This document shows, one piece after another, positions 27,531 to 36,922 of a stretch of 64,000 nucleotides of DNA (position 1 is the stretch's first letter; the number at the start of each line of letters is the position of its first letter). The translations under genes and the position numbers were made by a program. The notes beneath the pieces are model-generated. The model did not search any database, was not told where the DNA came from, and saw only the letters and a list, made by a program, of their open reading frames with translations. The DNA is from an uncultured Sutterella sp. (GTDB lineage Bacteria; Pseudomonadota; Gammaproteobacteria; Burkholderiales; Burkholderiaceae_F): the NCBI GenBank assembly GCA_905206365.1, contig CAJLHF010000004.1, positions 30,439 through 94,438 of the forward strand, in the 5' to 3' direction.

Positions 27531-27571
27531 AAAACGCCCCGCCTTTCGCATCAAAAGGCGGGGCGTTTTCG
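27531..27571. terminator. Bidirectional terminator between hflX and the convergent MFS gene
   Basis: A near-perfect 17-base-pair stem (GAAAACGCCCCGCCTTT and complement) with a six-base loop has T runs on both strands. Confidence 0.92.
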
Positions 27572-27601
27572 TAGGGAATTCGGGACGAGCCGTCCCGAAC
27601 G

Positions 27602-28813
27602 TCACTTGGCGCGGAATCGTCCCGCCGCGAGCGCCACGGCAAGGAGCAACGCCGCTTCGCAGAGGAAGGCCGTGGAAAGACTCGTACGGTGCGCGACGAA
27701 GCCGATCAAGGCGGGCCCCGTCAGGAGCCCCGCATAGCCGAGCGTCGTGGCGCTCGCAAGGGCCAGAGCCATCGGCATCTCCTTTTGTTCGCCCGTCGCC
27801 GCAAAGGCGATCGGGACGATGTTGGAGCTTCCGACGCCGAGAAGGAAGAACGCCAAGAGTGCCGCTTCCCCCGAGTCCACCCCGACCGCAAGAAGGAGCG
27901 CGAGCGCTGCCAGGAACGCCCCCGTGCGCACGGTCGCCCGCGGACCGATCCGGGCGATCAGCCGGTCGCCGAGAAAGCGCATCACGGTCATCGCCACGGA
28001 GAAAAATGCAAAGCCGAGACCTGCGTTTTCAAGGCTCATGCCACGGGTTTCCGTGAGAAAAAGCCCCGACCAGTCGAGGACCGCACCTTCGGCGAGAAAG
28101 AGGATGAAGCAGACTGCGCCGAGAAAGAGCACGCCGCCGCGCGGCAGAACGAAAAGGGGCGTCTTGTCGCCGCTCTTTTTCTCTTCCCGGCCCGCCTCTT
28201 CGATTACCCAGCGACCGACTTTGAACCAGACGAGTACGAAGAGGACCGTGAGGAGCATCGCCGCCGCAACGGGCGAAAAGGAAAGGTGCAGGAGCGCCGT
28301 CATCGCCAACGCGCCAGCGACACCGCCCACGGAATAAAGTGCGTGAAATCCCGAGAGAAGGCGCTTGGGGCTCCGCGCGTCGACCACGACCGAATGAACG
28401 TTCATCCCGACGTCGATTCCGCCGAAGGCCATACCGAAAAGAAGAAGTCCCAGCCCCGTAACGAGGGCGCCCGCTAGGGAAGCTGCTTCCAAGGGGAGCC
28501 ACAGCGTGAGGGCGAGCGCAACGAGGAGTGCGCCGCAGACGGGTACGGAACACGCGAGCACGCGCCGTGCGCCGGCCCGCGCGACCCACGCGCCCGCCGC
28601 AGGCATGGCGATCAGCCCCCCGAGGCCGAGTGCGAGCAGCAAAAGTCCGAAGCTTCCTTCGTCAAGCCCGAGGTGTGTTTTGACGAAGGGAACGAGCGAG
28701 GCCCAGACGGCCATGAAAAAGCCCGCGATGAAAAAGGAGAGGCGGGTGGCGTGGTGTTCGCGGGGAATTTCCGACCACCACGGGCGGGAGGGACGGGGGG
28801 CGAAAGCGGACAT
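27602..28813 (-). CDS. MFS transporter (YbjJ-like)
   Basis: The 403-residue protein has about twelve hydrophobic segments in two halves, the general layout of major facilitator transporters. The N-terminal half has LVPFVKTHLGLDEGSFGLLL and GIDVGMNVHSVVVDA, and the second half GVGSSNIVPIAFAATGEQ. This pattern resembles the E. coli YbjJ group, whose substrates are poorly known. The ATG at 28813 was chosen over a TTG at 28828; neither has a strong ribosome binding site. It lies in the minus-strand accessory group between hflX and hflK and could share a transcript with the upstream reductase gene. Confidence 0.85.
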   Translation of the reverse strand: MSAFAPRPSRPWWSEIPREHHATRLSFFIAGFFMAVWASLVPFVKTHLGLDEGSFGLLLLALGLGGLIAMPAAGAWVARAGARRVLACSVPVCGALLVALALTLWLPLEAASLAGALVTGLGLLLFGMAFGGIDVGMNVHSVVVDARSPKRLLSGFHALYSVGGVAGALAMTALLHLSFSPVAAAMLLTVLFVLVWFKVGRWVIEEAGREEKKSGDKTPLFVLPRGGVLFLGAVCFILFLAEGAVLDWSGLFLTETRGMSLENAGLGFAFFSVAMTVMRFLGDRLIARIGPRATVRTGAFLAALALLLAVGVDSGEAALLAFFLLGVGSSNIVPIAFAATGEQKEMPMALALASATTLGYAGLLTGPALIGFVAHRTSLSTAFLCEAALLLAVALAAGRFRAK

Positions 28814-28834
28814 AAGGAAAAGAGACAACGAAGG

Positions 28835-28860
28835 CCGCGCCCGCAGGCGTTCGGGCGCGG
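28835..28860 (-). terminator. GC-rich hairpin between the reductase and MFS genes
   Basis: CCGCGCCCG pairs perfectly with CGGGCGCGG. On the minus strand only short T patches follow, so termination is uncertain; it may instead tune expression of the downstream MFS gene. Confidence 0.5.
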
Positions 28861-28897
28861 CGTGAGGAGGACGGGAGAAAACCGAAAGCGTTCGACC

Positions 28898-29605
28898 TCA
28901 GGGAAGAAGGGCTTCCGTGTGAACACGCTTCGGATCGCATCCGAGCCCGATCACGGCTTCGGCCATGGAATTCATGAAGCCCTCGCTACCACACGCGTAG
29001 ACGGTGCGGTTCGCAACGTCGGGGCAGTATTCGAGGATGCGTTCGGCCGTGAGGCGCCCCGCGGGTTCGCCGGGGAGGGGATCTTCCTTCACGAAGGGAA
29101 GGAAGGTGAGCTCTTCGCGGCACTCGGCGAGCGTGCGCCAGAGTTTGCCGAAGACGACCGACGCCTGGTTGCGCGCGCAGTAGAGCACCGTAACGGGTGT
29201 GCCCGGACGGCGAATGAGAAGGTCGCGTGCAATCGACATCACGGGCGTGACACCGATCCCCGCGGCGATGAGAAGGAAGGGCCCCGGGTCCTTTTCGTCG
29301 ACGACGAAGTCGCCCATCGGTTCCGAGATCGAGAAGCGGGCCCCGACGGGTACGTCCTTCGTGATCCAACCGGAGCCTCGGCCGCCCGGAACGCACCGAA
29401 CGGTGAGTGTTGTGAATTCGCACGAGTCGCAGGTCGACGAGACCGTCCAGCACCGAACGAGCCCCGTGTTTCCGATCGGAACCATCACGAATTGGCCCGC
29501 CTTGGGGCGGAACGTTTTCGGAGTTTCGAGTTGAATCGTCCAGGTGTCGGGCGTTTCGCAAACGCGCCCGTGAAGCGTCACGGGTACGGTAAAGGGCATC
29601 GTCAT
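28898..29605 (-). CDS. Ferredoxin-NADP reductase-like flavoprotein without ferredoxin domain
   Basis: The 235-residue protein has the FAD-binding barrel (about residues 1-100; RCWTVSSTCDS is the FAD motif, the counterpart of RxYS). An NAD(P)-binding domain follows (GPFLLIAAGIGVTPVMSIAR and the C-terminal VYACGSEGFMNSM). It resembles the reductase half of Hcr/phenol-hydroxylase reductase proteins, but the usual C-terminal 2Fe-2S domain is absent. It should transfer electrons between NAD(P)H and a separate carrier. The ribosome binding site is GGAGG. No partner redox gene lies next to it, so its physiological role is open. Confidence 0.85.
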   Translation of the reverse strand: MTMPFTVPVTLHGRVCETPDTWTIQLETPKTFRPKAGQFVMVPIGNTGLVRCWTVSSTCDSCEFTTLTVRCVPGGRGSGWITKDVPVGARFSISEPMGDFVVDEKDPGPFLLIAAGIGVTPVMSIARDLLIRRPGTPVTVLYCARNQASVVFGKLWRTLAECREELTFLPFVKEDPLPGEPAGRLTAERILEYCPDVANRTVYACGSEGFMNSMAEAVIGLGCDPKRVHTEALLP

Positions 29606-29699
29606 AAAGCCTCCGCGAAGAGAGTGTTTGAGCGTGACCGAGTATAGACCGCGCGCCCCGAAACGTCGGACCGACAGGGAGGAAGTGAGAAAGAAAACG

Positions 29700-29746
29700 G
29701 GAAAACAAAAAACTCCGACGCAACCGCACGGGGTCCGTCGGAGTTT
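29700..29746 (-). terminator. Intrinsic terminator after the minus-strand M20 peptidase gene
   Basis: AAACTCCGACG pairs with CGTCGGAGTTT. On the minus strand the stem is followed by TTTTTTGTTTTC. A second weaker hairpin, AAAGCGGC/GCCGCTT (about 29759-29788), lies closer to the gene. Confidence 0.88.
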
Positions 29747-29807
29747 CGGGGAAGGAGAAAGCGGCCGGAACCTCTCCCGCCGCTTTTTTCACGCTTTGCC
29801 CGAGTGC

Positions 29808-30923
29808 TCAAACGAGCGAGAAGAAACGGCGTACCATGCGGATGCGTTCTTCGACCGTATCGAGGCGCAGGAACTCCTTGTCGCAGTGGAAGCCCCCGCC
29901 CGCAGGGCCGCAGCCGTCGATCACGGGAACGCGCATGGCGGCGATGTGGTTGCCGTCGGAGCCGCCGCCCGCATCGATCCACGAGGCTTCGAACCCTTCG
30001 AGACGGGCCGCTTCGGTAATTTTCGCCACGAGTTCCTTCGTGTCGGGAGAAAGCGGCATGGCGGGCGAGCGGTTGAGCATTTCGATCGTCTGCGTGACGC
30101 CTTTGACCCAGGTCGAATCGGCCAGTTCGCGCAACGCCCGGTCGAGCGACGCGTGGTGTTCGTCGAACCAGTAGCGCGTGTCGATTTCGACCGTGCAGCG
30201 GTCCGAGATGACGTTCGAGACGGTGCCCCCGTGGATGACGCCCGGGTTCACGGTCGTGCCGAGCGATTCGTCGGCAAGACCGTACGCGGCGAGCGCGAAA
30301 CGCATCGCGGCGATGTTGGCGTTGCGGCCGTCCTTGGGGTTGTTGCCCGCATGCGAGGAGACCCCTTTGAAAGTGACGCGGTAGCTTGCAACACCCTTAC
30401 GGGAGCGCACGAGTTCGCCGCCCGCACGAGCCGCTTCGAAAACGAGCACGTTGCGCGCCTTTTTGCCGTGCTCGCAGAGCCAGGCGGTCGAGGCTTTCGA
30501 ACCGGTTTCTTCGTCGGGGTTGAAGGCGCAGCAAATCGACAGACGTTCGAGGTCCTTCGGGTCCGCGGTCTTGCAGGCGTAATAGGCGGCCAGAACCCCG
30601 CCCTTGCAGTCGGAGCAACCCGGGCCGTAGGCACGGTCGCCTTCGACGCGCAGGGGGCGCTCCGCCGCCGTACCGTCGGGGAAGACCGTATCAAGGTGCC
30701 CGTTCATCATCACGTCGTAGTGATCGGCATCGGGCTTGTTGCGGCAGAGAAGCCCTTTGCCGACGGAGGGGCCGAGGTCGACGAGTTCACAAACGAAGCC
30801 GATCGACTCGAAGTAGCCCTTCATGATTTCCGCGGCGCGCGTCACGCCCGCACGGTTGGCGGTTCCGCAGTCGAGATTGACGAGCGGCTCGAGATCCTTG
30901 AGGTAATCGTTGAGCAGGGTCAT
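29808..30923 (-). CDS. M20-family metallopeptidase (glutamate carboxypeptidase type)
   Basis: The 371-residue enzyme belongs to the carboxypeptidase G2 / CPG2-like M20 branch. The metal-binding and catalytic elements are visible: MNGHLDTVFPDG (with the catalytic aspartate), GPGCSDCKGG, the general base in NPDEETGS and the late GGGFHCDKEFL histidine. A dimerisation domain with SSHAGNNPKDGRNAN occupies about residues 175-285. The ATG at 30923 has no strong ribosome binding site; a TTG at 30929 is possible. It is transcribed after yjiH and yjiG with a hairpin between, so it may use read-through or its own promoter. Confidence 0.9.
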   Translation of the reverse strand: MTLLNDYLKDLEPLVNLDCGTANRAGVTRAAEIMKGYFESIGFVCELVDLGPSVGKGLLCRNKPDADHYDVMMNGHLDTVFPDGTAAERPLRVEGDRAYGPGCSDCKGGVLAAYYACKTADPKDLERLSICCAFNPDEETGSKASTAWLCEHGKKARNVLVFEAARAGGELVRSRKGVASYRVTFKGVSSHAGNNPKDGRNANIAAMRFALAAYGLADESLGTTVNPGVIHGGTVSNVISDRCTVEIDTRYWFDEHHASLDRALRELADSTWVKGVTQTIEMLNRSPAMPLSPDTKELVAKITEAARLEGFEASWIDAGGGSDGNHIAAMRVPVIDGCGPAGGGFHCDKEFLRLDTVEERIRMVRRFFSLV

Positions 30924-30940
30924 GATCAAGTGGATTCTTC

Positions 30941-30982
30941 AAAAACAAAAAAATACCGCCGGTCCCCGAAGAGGCCGGCGGT
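30941..30982 (-). terminator. Intrinsic terminator between yjiG and the M20 peptidase gene
   Basis: ACCGCCGG pairs with CCGGCGGT. On the minus strand the stem is followed by ATTTTTTTG. Confidence 0.8.
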
Positions 30983-30996
30983 CGTCGATCGATGCG

Positions 30997-31470
30997 TCAG
31001 GCAAAGAAGCGCATGAGGATCATGCCGATGCAGGCCATGAGAATGCTGTTGAGCATCAGCACGGGCCAATACTTCTTAGGCACGTTCGCAACGCCGAGGA
31101 GGCGTCCCAGGTACTGAATCTGCGAGGCCATCAGAATGAGGGCGGGCGCGAGAATCGTGACGTCGTGCCCGTTGAGCGTGCCGCTCGCGGCCAGGCTCGC
31201 CGCCACGCCGACGCCCGCGCCGCACGAGAGCCACGTCGCAAGAAGGACCGAGAGGGCTTCGCCCGGAAGGCCGAAGACGCCCATGACGCCGCCGAAGTTT
31301 TCGCCGAGGAACGACATCACGCCGAAGAGTTGCAGCATGTACGTGAGGACGAACGCCATGAGTACGTTGGGCAACAGGCTGTAGAGGCCGATGTTGAGAC
31401 CCTTCTTCGTCCCGACGATGAAGATGTCGAACGGGTTGTTGCTCTTCGTTTCGGTGGAATTACTGCTCAT
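30997..31470 (-). CDS. yjiG: YjiG-like membrane protein (nucleoside-recognition/Gate family)
   Basis: The 157-residue membrane protein has about four hydrophobic spans. It shows Gate-family features such as GLPGEALSVLLATWLSCGAG and a C-terminal PVLMLNSILMACIGMILMRFF. It matches E. coli YjiG, which pairs with YjiH next to an isoaspartyl dipeptidase. Its start overlaps the end of yjiH by 11 bases (AAGGATTT ribosome binding site), so the two are translationally coupled and probably form one membrane complex. Transport of a peptide or amino-acid derivative is an inference from the neighbouring peptidase. Confidence 0.85.
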   Translation of the reverse strand: MSSNSTETKSNNPFDIFIVGTKKGLNIGLYSLLPNVLMAFVLTYMLQLFGVMSFLGENFGGVMGVFGLPGEALSVLLATWLSCGAGVGVAASLAASGTLNGHDVTILAPALILMASQIQYLGRLLGVANVPKKYWPVLMLNSILMACIGMILMRFFA

Positions 31471-32140
31471 TTTCGAAATCCTTCCTGTAGACGGTGTGCA
31501 AGAGCGAGCGGATGAACATGCCGCCCACGAACTTCAAGCAAAGAATGATGACCATCGGGATCCAGACGGCGCAGGTGAACATGCCGAAGAGGGCCGAAAC
31601 GGTTGAGTAGTAGTTGCTGATGCAACCCGCCCCCGAATACTGCCAGGCGCAGATCGTCACGAGGTTGCGTTTCGTGATGTGGCCTTCGTCGTAAAGGGCG
31701 CGCGTGATCGCGGCACCGCCGTCGGTACTCTGCAGGTCGGTGATGAGCGCAAGGCCCGTCTTCCCGGGAACGCCGAGGAGCGGACGAAGGAGCGGGGTGA
31801 GGAGCACCTGAGCGGCACGCAGAGCGCCGTAGTGCTCGAGTACTTCGATGAGGCCCATGGCGAGCATGACGCCCGGAATGAGGGAGAGCGAGAAAAGGAA
31901 GCCCGCACGAGCGCTGAGGCCGCCCGCACCGGTGAAGTTGTTCTTCGACTCGGCGATCGTGCCGAATTTGCCGATCAGAGTCGTGTAGTCGAATGCGCCG
32001 AGCCATTGCTGGGATTCGGGCATGTTGTAAAAGACGCCGGAGAAATAGATGATGGCGAAGGCCAGGGCAATGTAGGCCCCGATACCCGCCTTGGGATTCT
32101 CTTCAGAGGCGTTTGCCTGCTGGGAGGGGGTGTCGGACAT
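31460..32140 (-). CDS. yjiH: YjiH-like membrane protein (nucleoside-recognition/Gate family)
   Basis: The 226-residue protein has an N-terminal polar segment and about five hydrophobic spans. Characteristic stretches include GKTGLALITDLQSTDGGAAI, ITKRNLVTICAWQYSGAGC and FGMFTCAVWIPMVIILCLKF. It corresponds to E. coli YjiH. AGAGGAA precedes the ATG. It is the first gene of the minus-strand group yjiH-yjiG-M20 peptidase, divergent from hflK across a 400-base regulatory region. Confidence 0.85.
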   Translation of the reverse strand: MSDTPSQQANASEENPKAGIGAYIALAFAIIYFSGVFYNMPESQQWLGAFDYTTLIGKFGTIAESKNNFTGAGGLSARAGFLFSLSLIPGVMLAMGLIEVLEHYGALRAAQVLLTPLLRPLLGVPGKTGLALITDLQSTDGGAAITRALYDEGHITKRNLVTICAWQYSGAGCISNYYSTVSALFGMFTCAVWIPMVIILCLKFVGGMFIRSLLHTVYRKDFENEQ

Positions 32141-32540
32141 AAGGGTTCCTCTGTAATCAGGGTCGAAGATGTTACTTTTGTAACCTCCAAGTCCTCTATC
32201 CTACGGAGAAGGCGCGCCCGATGCGTAGGGTATCTGTCGTATGGGGTTTGACGGTCGGGGCCCTTGATTTTTCTCGGTACATCAGGGGTATCCGTCAAAA
32301 GAGGGGGCGGTTTCATCGGCCAACCCGTTCGGATTCGCCCGAAAAGTCCGTACGGCGCGGGAATCGGACGGAATGTGTTCGGGATTCGGGTATGCGAGAG
32401 GGGGGATTTTCTTTGCGAATCATTGCGAAAGAACGTATCCCGACACGGCTTTCGATACAATTTCCTGATCGAAAATACGGGACGTTTCCGTGCCCCCAAG
32501 CGCGTCGAATCGTCCTACGGACAATCGGAGAACACCATCC
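32141..32540. other. 400-base divergent intergenic region between yjiH and hflK
   Basis: No credible gene was found. The region holds a small palindrome, GTTAC-TTTT-GTAAC, at 32171-32184 close to the yjiH start (possible operator). A TACAAT box at 32456-32461 lies about 80 bases before hflK and is preceded by TTTCGA. The middle part is less GC-rich than the surrounding genes and contains several TTGxxx elements, but no pair with consensus spacing could be picked with confidence. Confidence 0.55.
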
Positions 32541-34121
32541 ATGTCGCTCAATGACCCCCATTGGGGCCGCGGTTCCGACGAGCCGCAAGACACGAAAAAG
32601 GACGAGGGTCGCGAAGAGACGCCCGCGGGCGGGCGCAACAACGGTCGCGACGACTACAACGACCGCGACGATCGAAACGATCGCGACGACATCCCTTCGC
32701 GCAATGCGCGCAATCGTCGCACCGACCGCGACAATCGCGACGACGGGGAGGGAGACGAACTCGACCGTCTCTGGCGCAATTTCACCGACATGATCAATGA
32801 CGCGATGGGCGGTCGCAACGAGAATCGTCGTCGCGAGGATCTGCGCTCGCGTTTGAAGTCGCGCGACGACTTCTCGTACGAGGATGATCGCCGTCGCAAC
32901 GAAGACGACCGCGACGAGGATCCTGCAGCGGGTCCGCGCGTGCGACCCGAACCGCACCGCGAATCCGAACCCGTCTCGCCCCTCGAAGCCTTCCGCCGTG
33001 CTCGGGAGCGAGAACGCCGTTCGGGCGGCGCGGGGCGTCGCGGAGAGAAGCGCTCGGGCTTCGGTGCGGGGGTTTTCCTGGCGTTTGTCGTTGCGGGTTG
33101 GGCCGCTTCGGGCTTTTATATCGTGCCCGAAGGGCAAACGGGCGTCGTGACGACGTTCGGTCGCTACGCCGAGTCGACCATGCCGGGCTTTCACTGGCAT
33201 ATGCCCGCTCCCGTTCAGAGCGTGCAACTCGTCGATGTGAGCAGCGTGCGCACGACCGAAATCGGCGGTTCCGCGAGCTCGAACCGTCTGCGCGAAGCGC
33301 TCATGCTCACCGACGATGAAAACATCGTCGACGTGCAGTTCACCGTCCAGTACCGCATCAAGCCCGAAACGGGCGCGAAGGACTACCTCTTCAACACGCG
33401 CGCGCCCGACACGTCGGTCGTGCAGGCGGCCGAGTCGGCCATGCGCGAAGTGGTCGGTCGCAAGACGATGGACAGCATCCTTTTCGAATCGAAGGCCGAA
33501 ATCGCCGAAGCCGTGAAGGCTTCGATGCAGTCGATGCTCGACCGGTATTCGACCGGGATCGAAGTGATGAGCGTCGCCATTCAGAACGCTCAGCCTCCGC
33601 AGCCCGTTCAAGCGGCCTTCAACGACGCCGTCAAGGCGGGTCAGGACCGCGAACGCTCGATCAACCTCGGCGAAGCGTACATGAACGCGGTTCTGCCGAA
33701 GGCTCAGGGTACGGCCTCGCGCCTCAAGGAAGAGGCCGAGGGTTACAAAGCGCGCGTCGTGGAAACGGCCGAGGGCGACGCGGATCGCTTCAAGTCGATC
33801 TACAACGAGTACAAGGCCGCGCCCGAAGTGACGCGCGACCGCCTCTACATCGATGCGATGCGCGAAGTCTTCTCGAACGTTTCGAAGATCTACGTGGACA
33901 GCGACTCGGGGAACAATCTCCTCTACCTGCCGCTCGACAAGATCGTCTCGACGACGAAGAAGGCTGCCGAAACGGAAACGCTCGACGCTCAGGGTGCGCT
34001 CGGCGCTGCCCCGGCGCCCGCTGTCTCGCCCTCGACGACGGGCACGTCGAACACCGCCGCGGCGCACTACGAAACGGAGCCCGCCGCCGACATCCGCGAC
34101 ATCCGCTCGCGTCTCCGCTGA
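32541..34121 (+). CDS. hflK: FtsH-modulating membrane protein HflK with RD-rich N-terminal extension
   Basis: HflK and HflC form a large SPFH cage around the FtsH protease in the inner membrane. The 526-residue protein is about 100 residues longer than E. coli HflK. The excess is N-terminal: residues 33-170 are almost only Arg, Asp, Asn and Glu, with repeats such as RDDYNDRDDRNDRDD. One membrane helix (about 174-193) and a band-7/SPFH domain (VPEGQTGVVTTFGRY onward, 195-420) follow, then an Ala/Thr-rich tail. The ATG at 32541 was chosen over 32490 because HflK proteins begin MSLNDPxWG. GGAG lies 10 bases upstream. Confidence 0.93.
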   Translation: MSLNDPHWGRGSDEPQDTKKDEGREETPAGGRNNGRDDYNDRDDRNDRDDIPSRNARNRRTDRDNRDDGEGDELDRLWRNFTDMINDAMGGRNENRRREDLRSRLKSRDDFSYEDDRRRNEDDRDEDPAAGPRVRPEPHRESEPVSPLEAFRRARERERRSGGAGRRGEKRSGFGAGVFLAFVVAGWAASGFYIVPEGQTGVVTTFGRYAESTMPGFHWHMPAPVQSVQLVDVSSVRTTEIGGSASSNRLREALMLTDDENIVDVQFTVQYRIKPETGAKDYLFNTRAPDTSVVQAAESAMREVVGRKTMDSILFESKAEIAEAVKASMQSMLDRYSTGIEVMSVAIQNAQPPQPVQAAFNDAVKAGQDRERSINLGEAYMNAVLPKAQGTASRLKEEAEGYKARVVETAEGDADRFKSIYNEYKAAPEVTRDRLYIDAMREVFSNVSKIYVDSDSGNNLLYLPLDKIVSTTKKAAETETLDAQGALGAAPAPAVSPSTTGTSNTAAAHYETEPAADIRDIRSRLR

Positions 34122-34138
34122 TTTAAAAGGTTGACAAC

Positions 34139-35011
34139 GTGAAACGCATCATCAACATCGTCATTGCTCTCGCGGTGCTTGCGGGCGCCGCACGCCTGTG
34201 TCTCTACACGGTGAACGAGCGCGAGTACGCCATGGTGTTCGCGCTCGGCGAACTCCGTACGGTCGTCGATCAGCCGGGGTTGCACTTCAAGCTGCCGCCC
34301 CCCTTCCAGAACGTCGTCTACCTCGACAAGCGCATTCTGACGCTCGACGCTTCGGGGGCCGATCTCGTGCAAACGAGCGAGAAGAAAAACCTCATGATCG
34401 ACACCTTCGTGAAGTGGCGCATCGGCGACCCGCGCCGCTACTGGGTGTCTTTCCAGGGGAGCGAGCGCGCCGCGTCGGACCGGGTCTCGGCGCTTCTGCG
34501 CGACGTGCTCAACATCACCGTCAACAAGCGCACGGTCAACCAGATCACGTCGGCGGAACGTGAAAAGGCGATGGGCGAAATTTCGACCCTCCTGCAGGCG
34601 CGCGTCAAGGACGTTGGCATCGACATCGTCGATGTTCGCATGAAGCGCGTCGACTTCACGCCCGAAATTTCCGAGTCTGTCTACCGCCGCATGGAAGCCG
34701 AACGCAAGCGCGTCGCTTCGGAGGAACGCTCCAAGGGCGCCGCTCAGGCCGAACGCATCCGCGCCAACGCCGACCGTCAGAGCGAGGTGATTCTTGCCCA
34801 GGCGTATCGCGACGCCCAGAAAATCAAAGGCGAAGGCGACGCCGCCGCGGCCCGCATCTACGCGGAAGCTTTCGGTAACGACCCGGAATTCGCGCGCTTT
34901 TACCGTTCGCTCGAAGCCTACAAGCAGAGCTTTGCCGAGAAGAGCGACGTGATGGTGATCGACTCGAACGCCGATTTCTTCGGTTTCATGAAGGAAAAAC
35001 AAGCGAAATGA
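34139..35011 (+). CDS. hflC: FtsH-modulating membrane protein HflC
   Basis: HflC is the partner of HflK in the FtsH-regulating complex. The 290-residue protein has an N-terminal membrane anchor (IINIVIALAVLAGAARLCLY) and the SPFH domain (YTVNEREYAMVFALGELR). A long charged coiled-coil helix follows (MEAERKRVASEERSKGAAQA onward), with the C-terminal EFARFYRSLEAYKQSF motif. The start is GTG with AAAAGG upstream. The stop overlaps the next gene (ATGA). Confidence 0.95.
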   Translation: MKRIINIVIALAVLAGAARLCLYTVNEREYAMVFALGELRTVVDQPGLHFKLPPPFQNVVYLDKRILTLDASGADLVQTSEKKNLMIDTFVKWRIGDPRRYWVSFQGSERAASDRVSALLRDVLNITVNKRTVNQITSAEREKAMGEISTLLQARVKDVGIDIVDVRMKRVDFTPEISESVYRRMEAERKRVASEERSKGAAQAERIRANADRQSEVILAQAYRDAQKIKGEGDAAAARIYAEAFGNDPEFARFYRSLEAYKQSFAEKSDVMVIDSNADFFGFMKEKQAK

Positions 35012-35202
35012 AGCCCTGGGAGGTCATGGTCGCCGCGCTCGGCTGGGTGCTCGTTATCGAGGGGTTGCTGCCTCTGACGGCTCCCGAGGTCTGGAAAAAG
35101 ACCGTGAGTGAAATCGCCCGCGCGCGTCCCGAAACGCTTCGTGCCGCCGGCGCGGTCTTCGTGGCCGCAGGCGTCACGATCGTGCTTTGGATGACGGGCT
35201 GA
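35008..35202 (+). CDS. DUF2065 small membrane protein (YjeT-like)
   Basis: The 64-residue protein has two hydrophobic segments (VMVAALGWVLVIEGLLPL and AAGAVFVAAGVTIVLWMTG) separated by a basic loop, the DUF2065/YjeT pattern. It overlaps the hflC stop by four bases, as yjeT follows hflC in many proteobacteria. No biochemical role is established. In many Burkholderiales hisZ comes next; here a terminator follows. Confidence 0.9.
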   Translation: MKPWEVMVAALGWVLVIEGLLPLTAPEVWKKTVSEIARARPETLRAAGAVFVAAGVTIVLWMTG

Positions 35203-35303
35203 CGCTCCCGAATCGGACGCTCAACGCGGTAGGAACGACCCGAACGTCGGTTTTTCAGCCGGCGATTCGGACGAAGGTCGTCCGACCGTGCTATTGTGCG
35301 TTT

Positions 35304-36774
<1,471 letters not shown>

Positions 36775-36796
36775 AATAACGCCCCCGTGACGGGCG

Positions 36797-36835
36797 AAAG
36801 GGCGACGGGTAAAAGTCCGCCGCCCTTTGTTTATT
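36797..36835 (+). terminator. Intrinsic terminator after purA
   Basis: AAAGGGCGACGG pairs with CCGCCGCCCTTT (one mismatch) and is followed by TTTGTTTATTT. Confidence 0.75.
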
Positions 36836-36922
36836 TCAGGGGGTGCAACCCCTTCTTCCTTTCTCTCGAAAGCGCCGGCCGTTCGAGCGAACGCCGTCTT
36901 TCCTCTACCGAAGCCAAGCACC

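Noticed and set aside
32640..32760. Imperfect CGCGACGA-type repeats in the start of hflK as a CRISPR or tandem repeat array
   Set aside because: They encode the RD-rich segment in frame and have no regular spacer length; the signal is at the protein level.
32313..34067. Minus-strand open frame of 584 codons across the hflK region
   Set aside because: It lies antisense to hflK and has composition typical of a shadow frame, with no ribosome binding site or homology.
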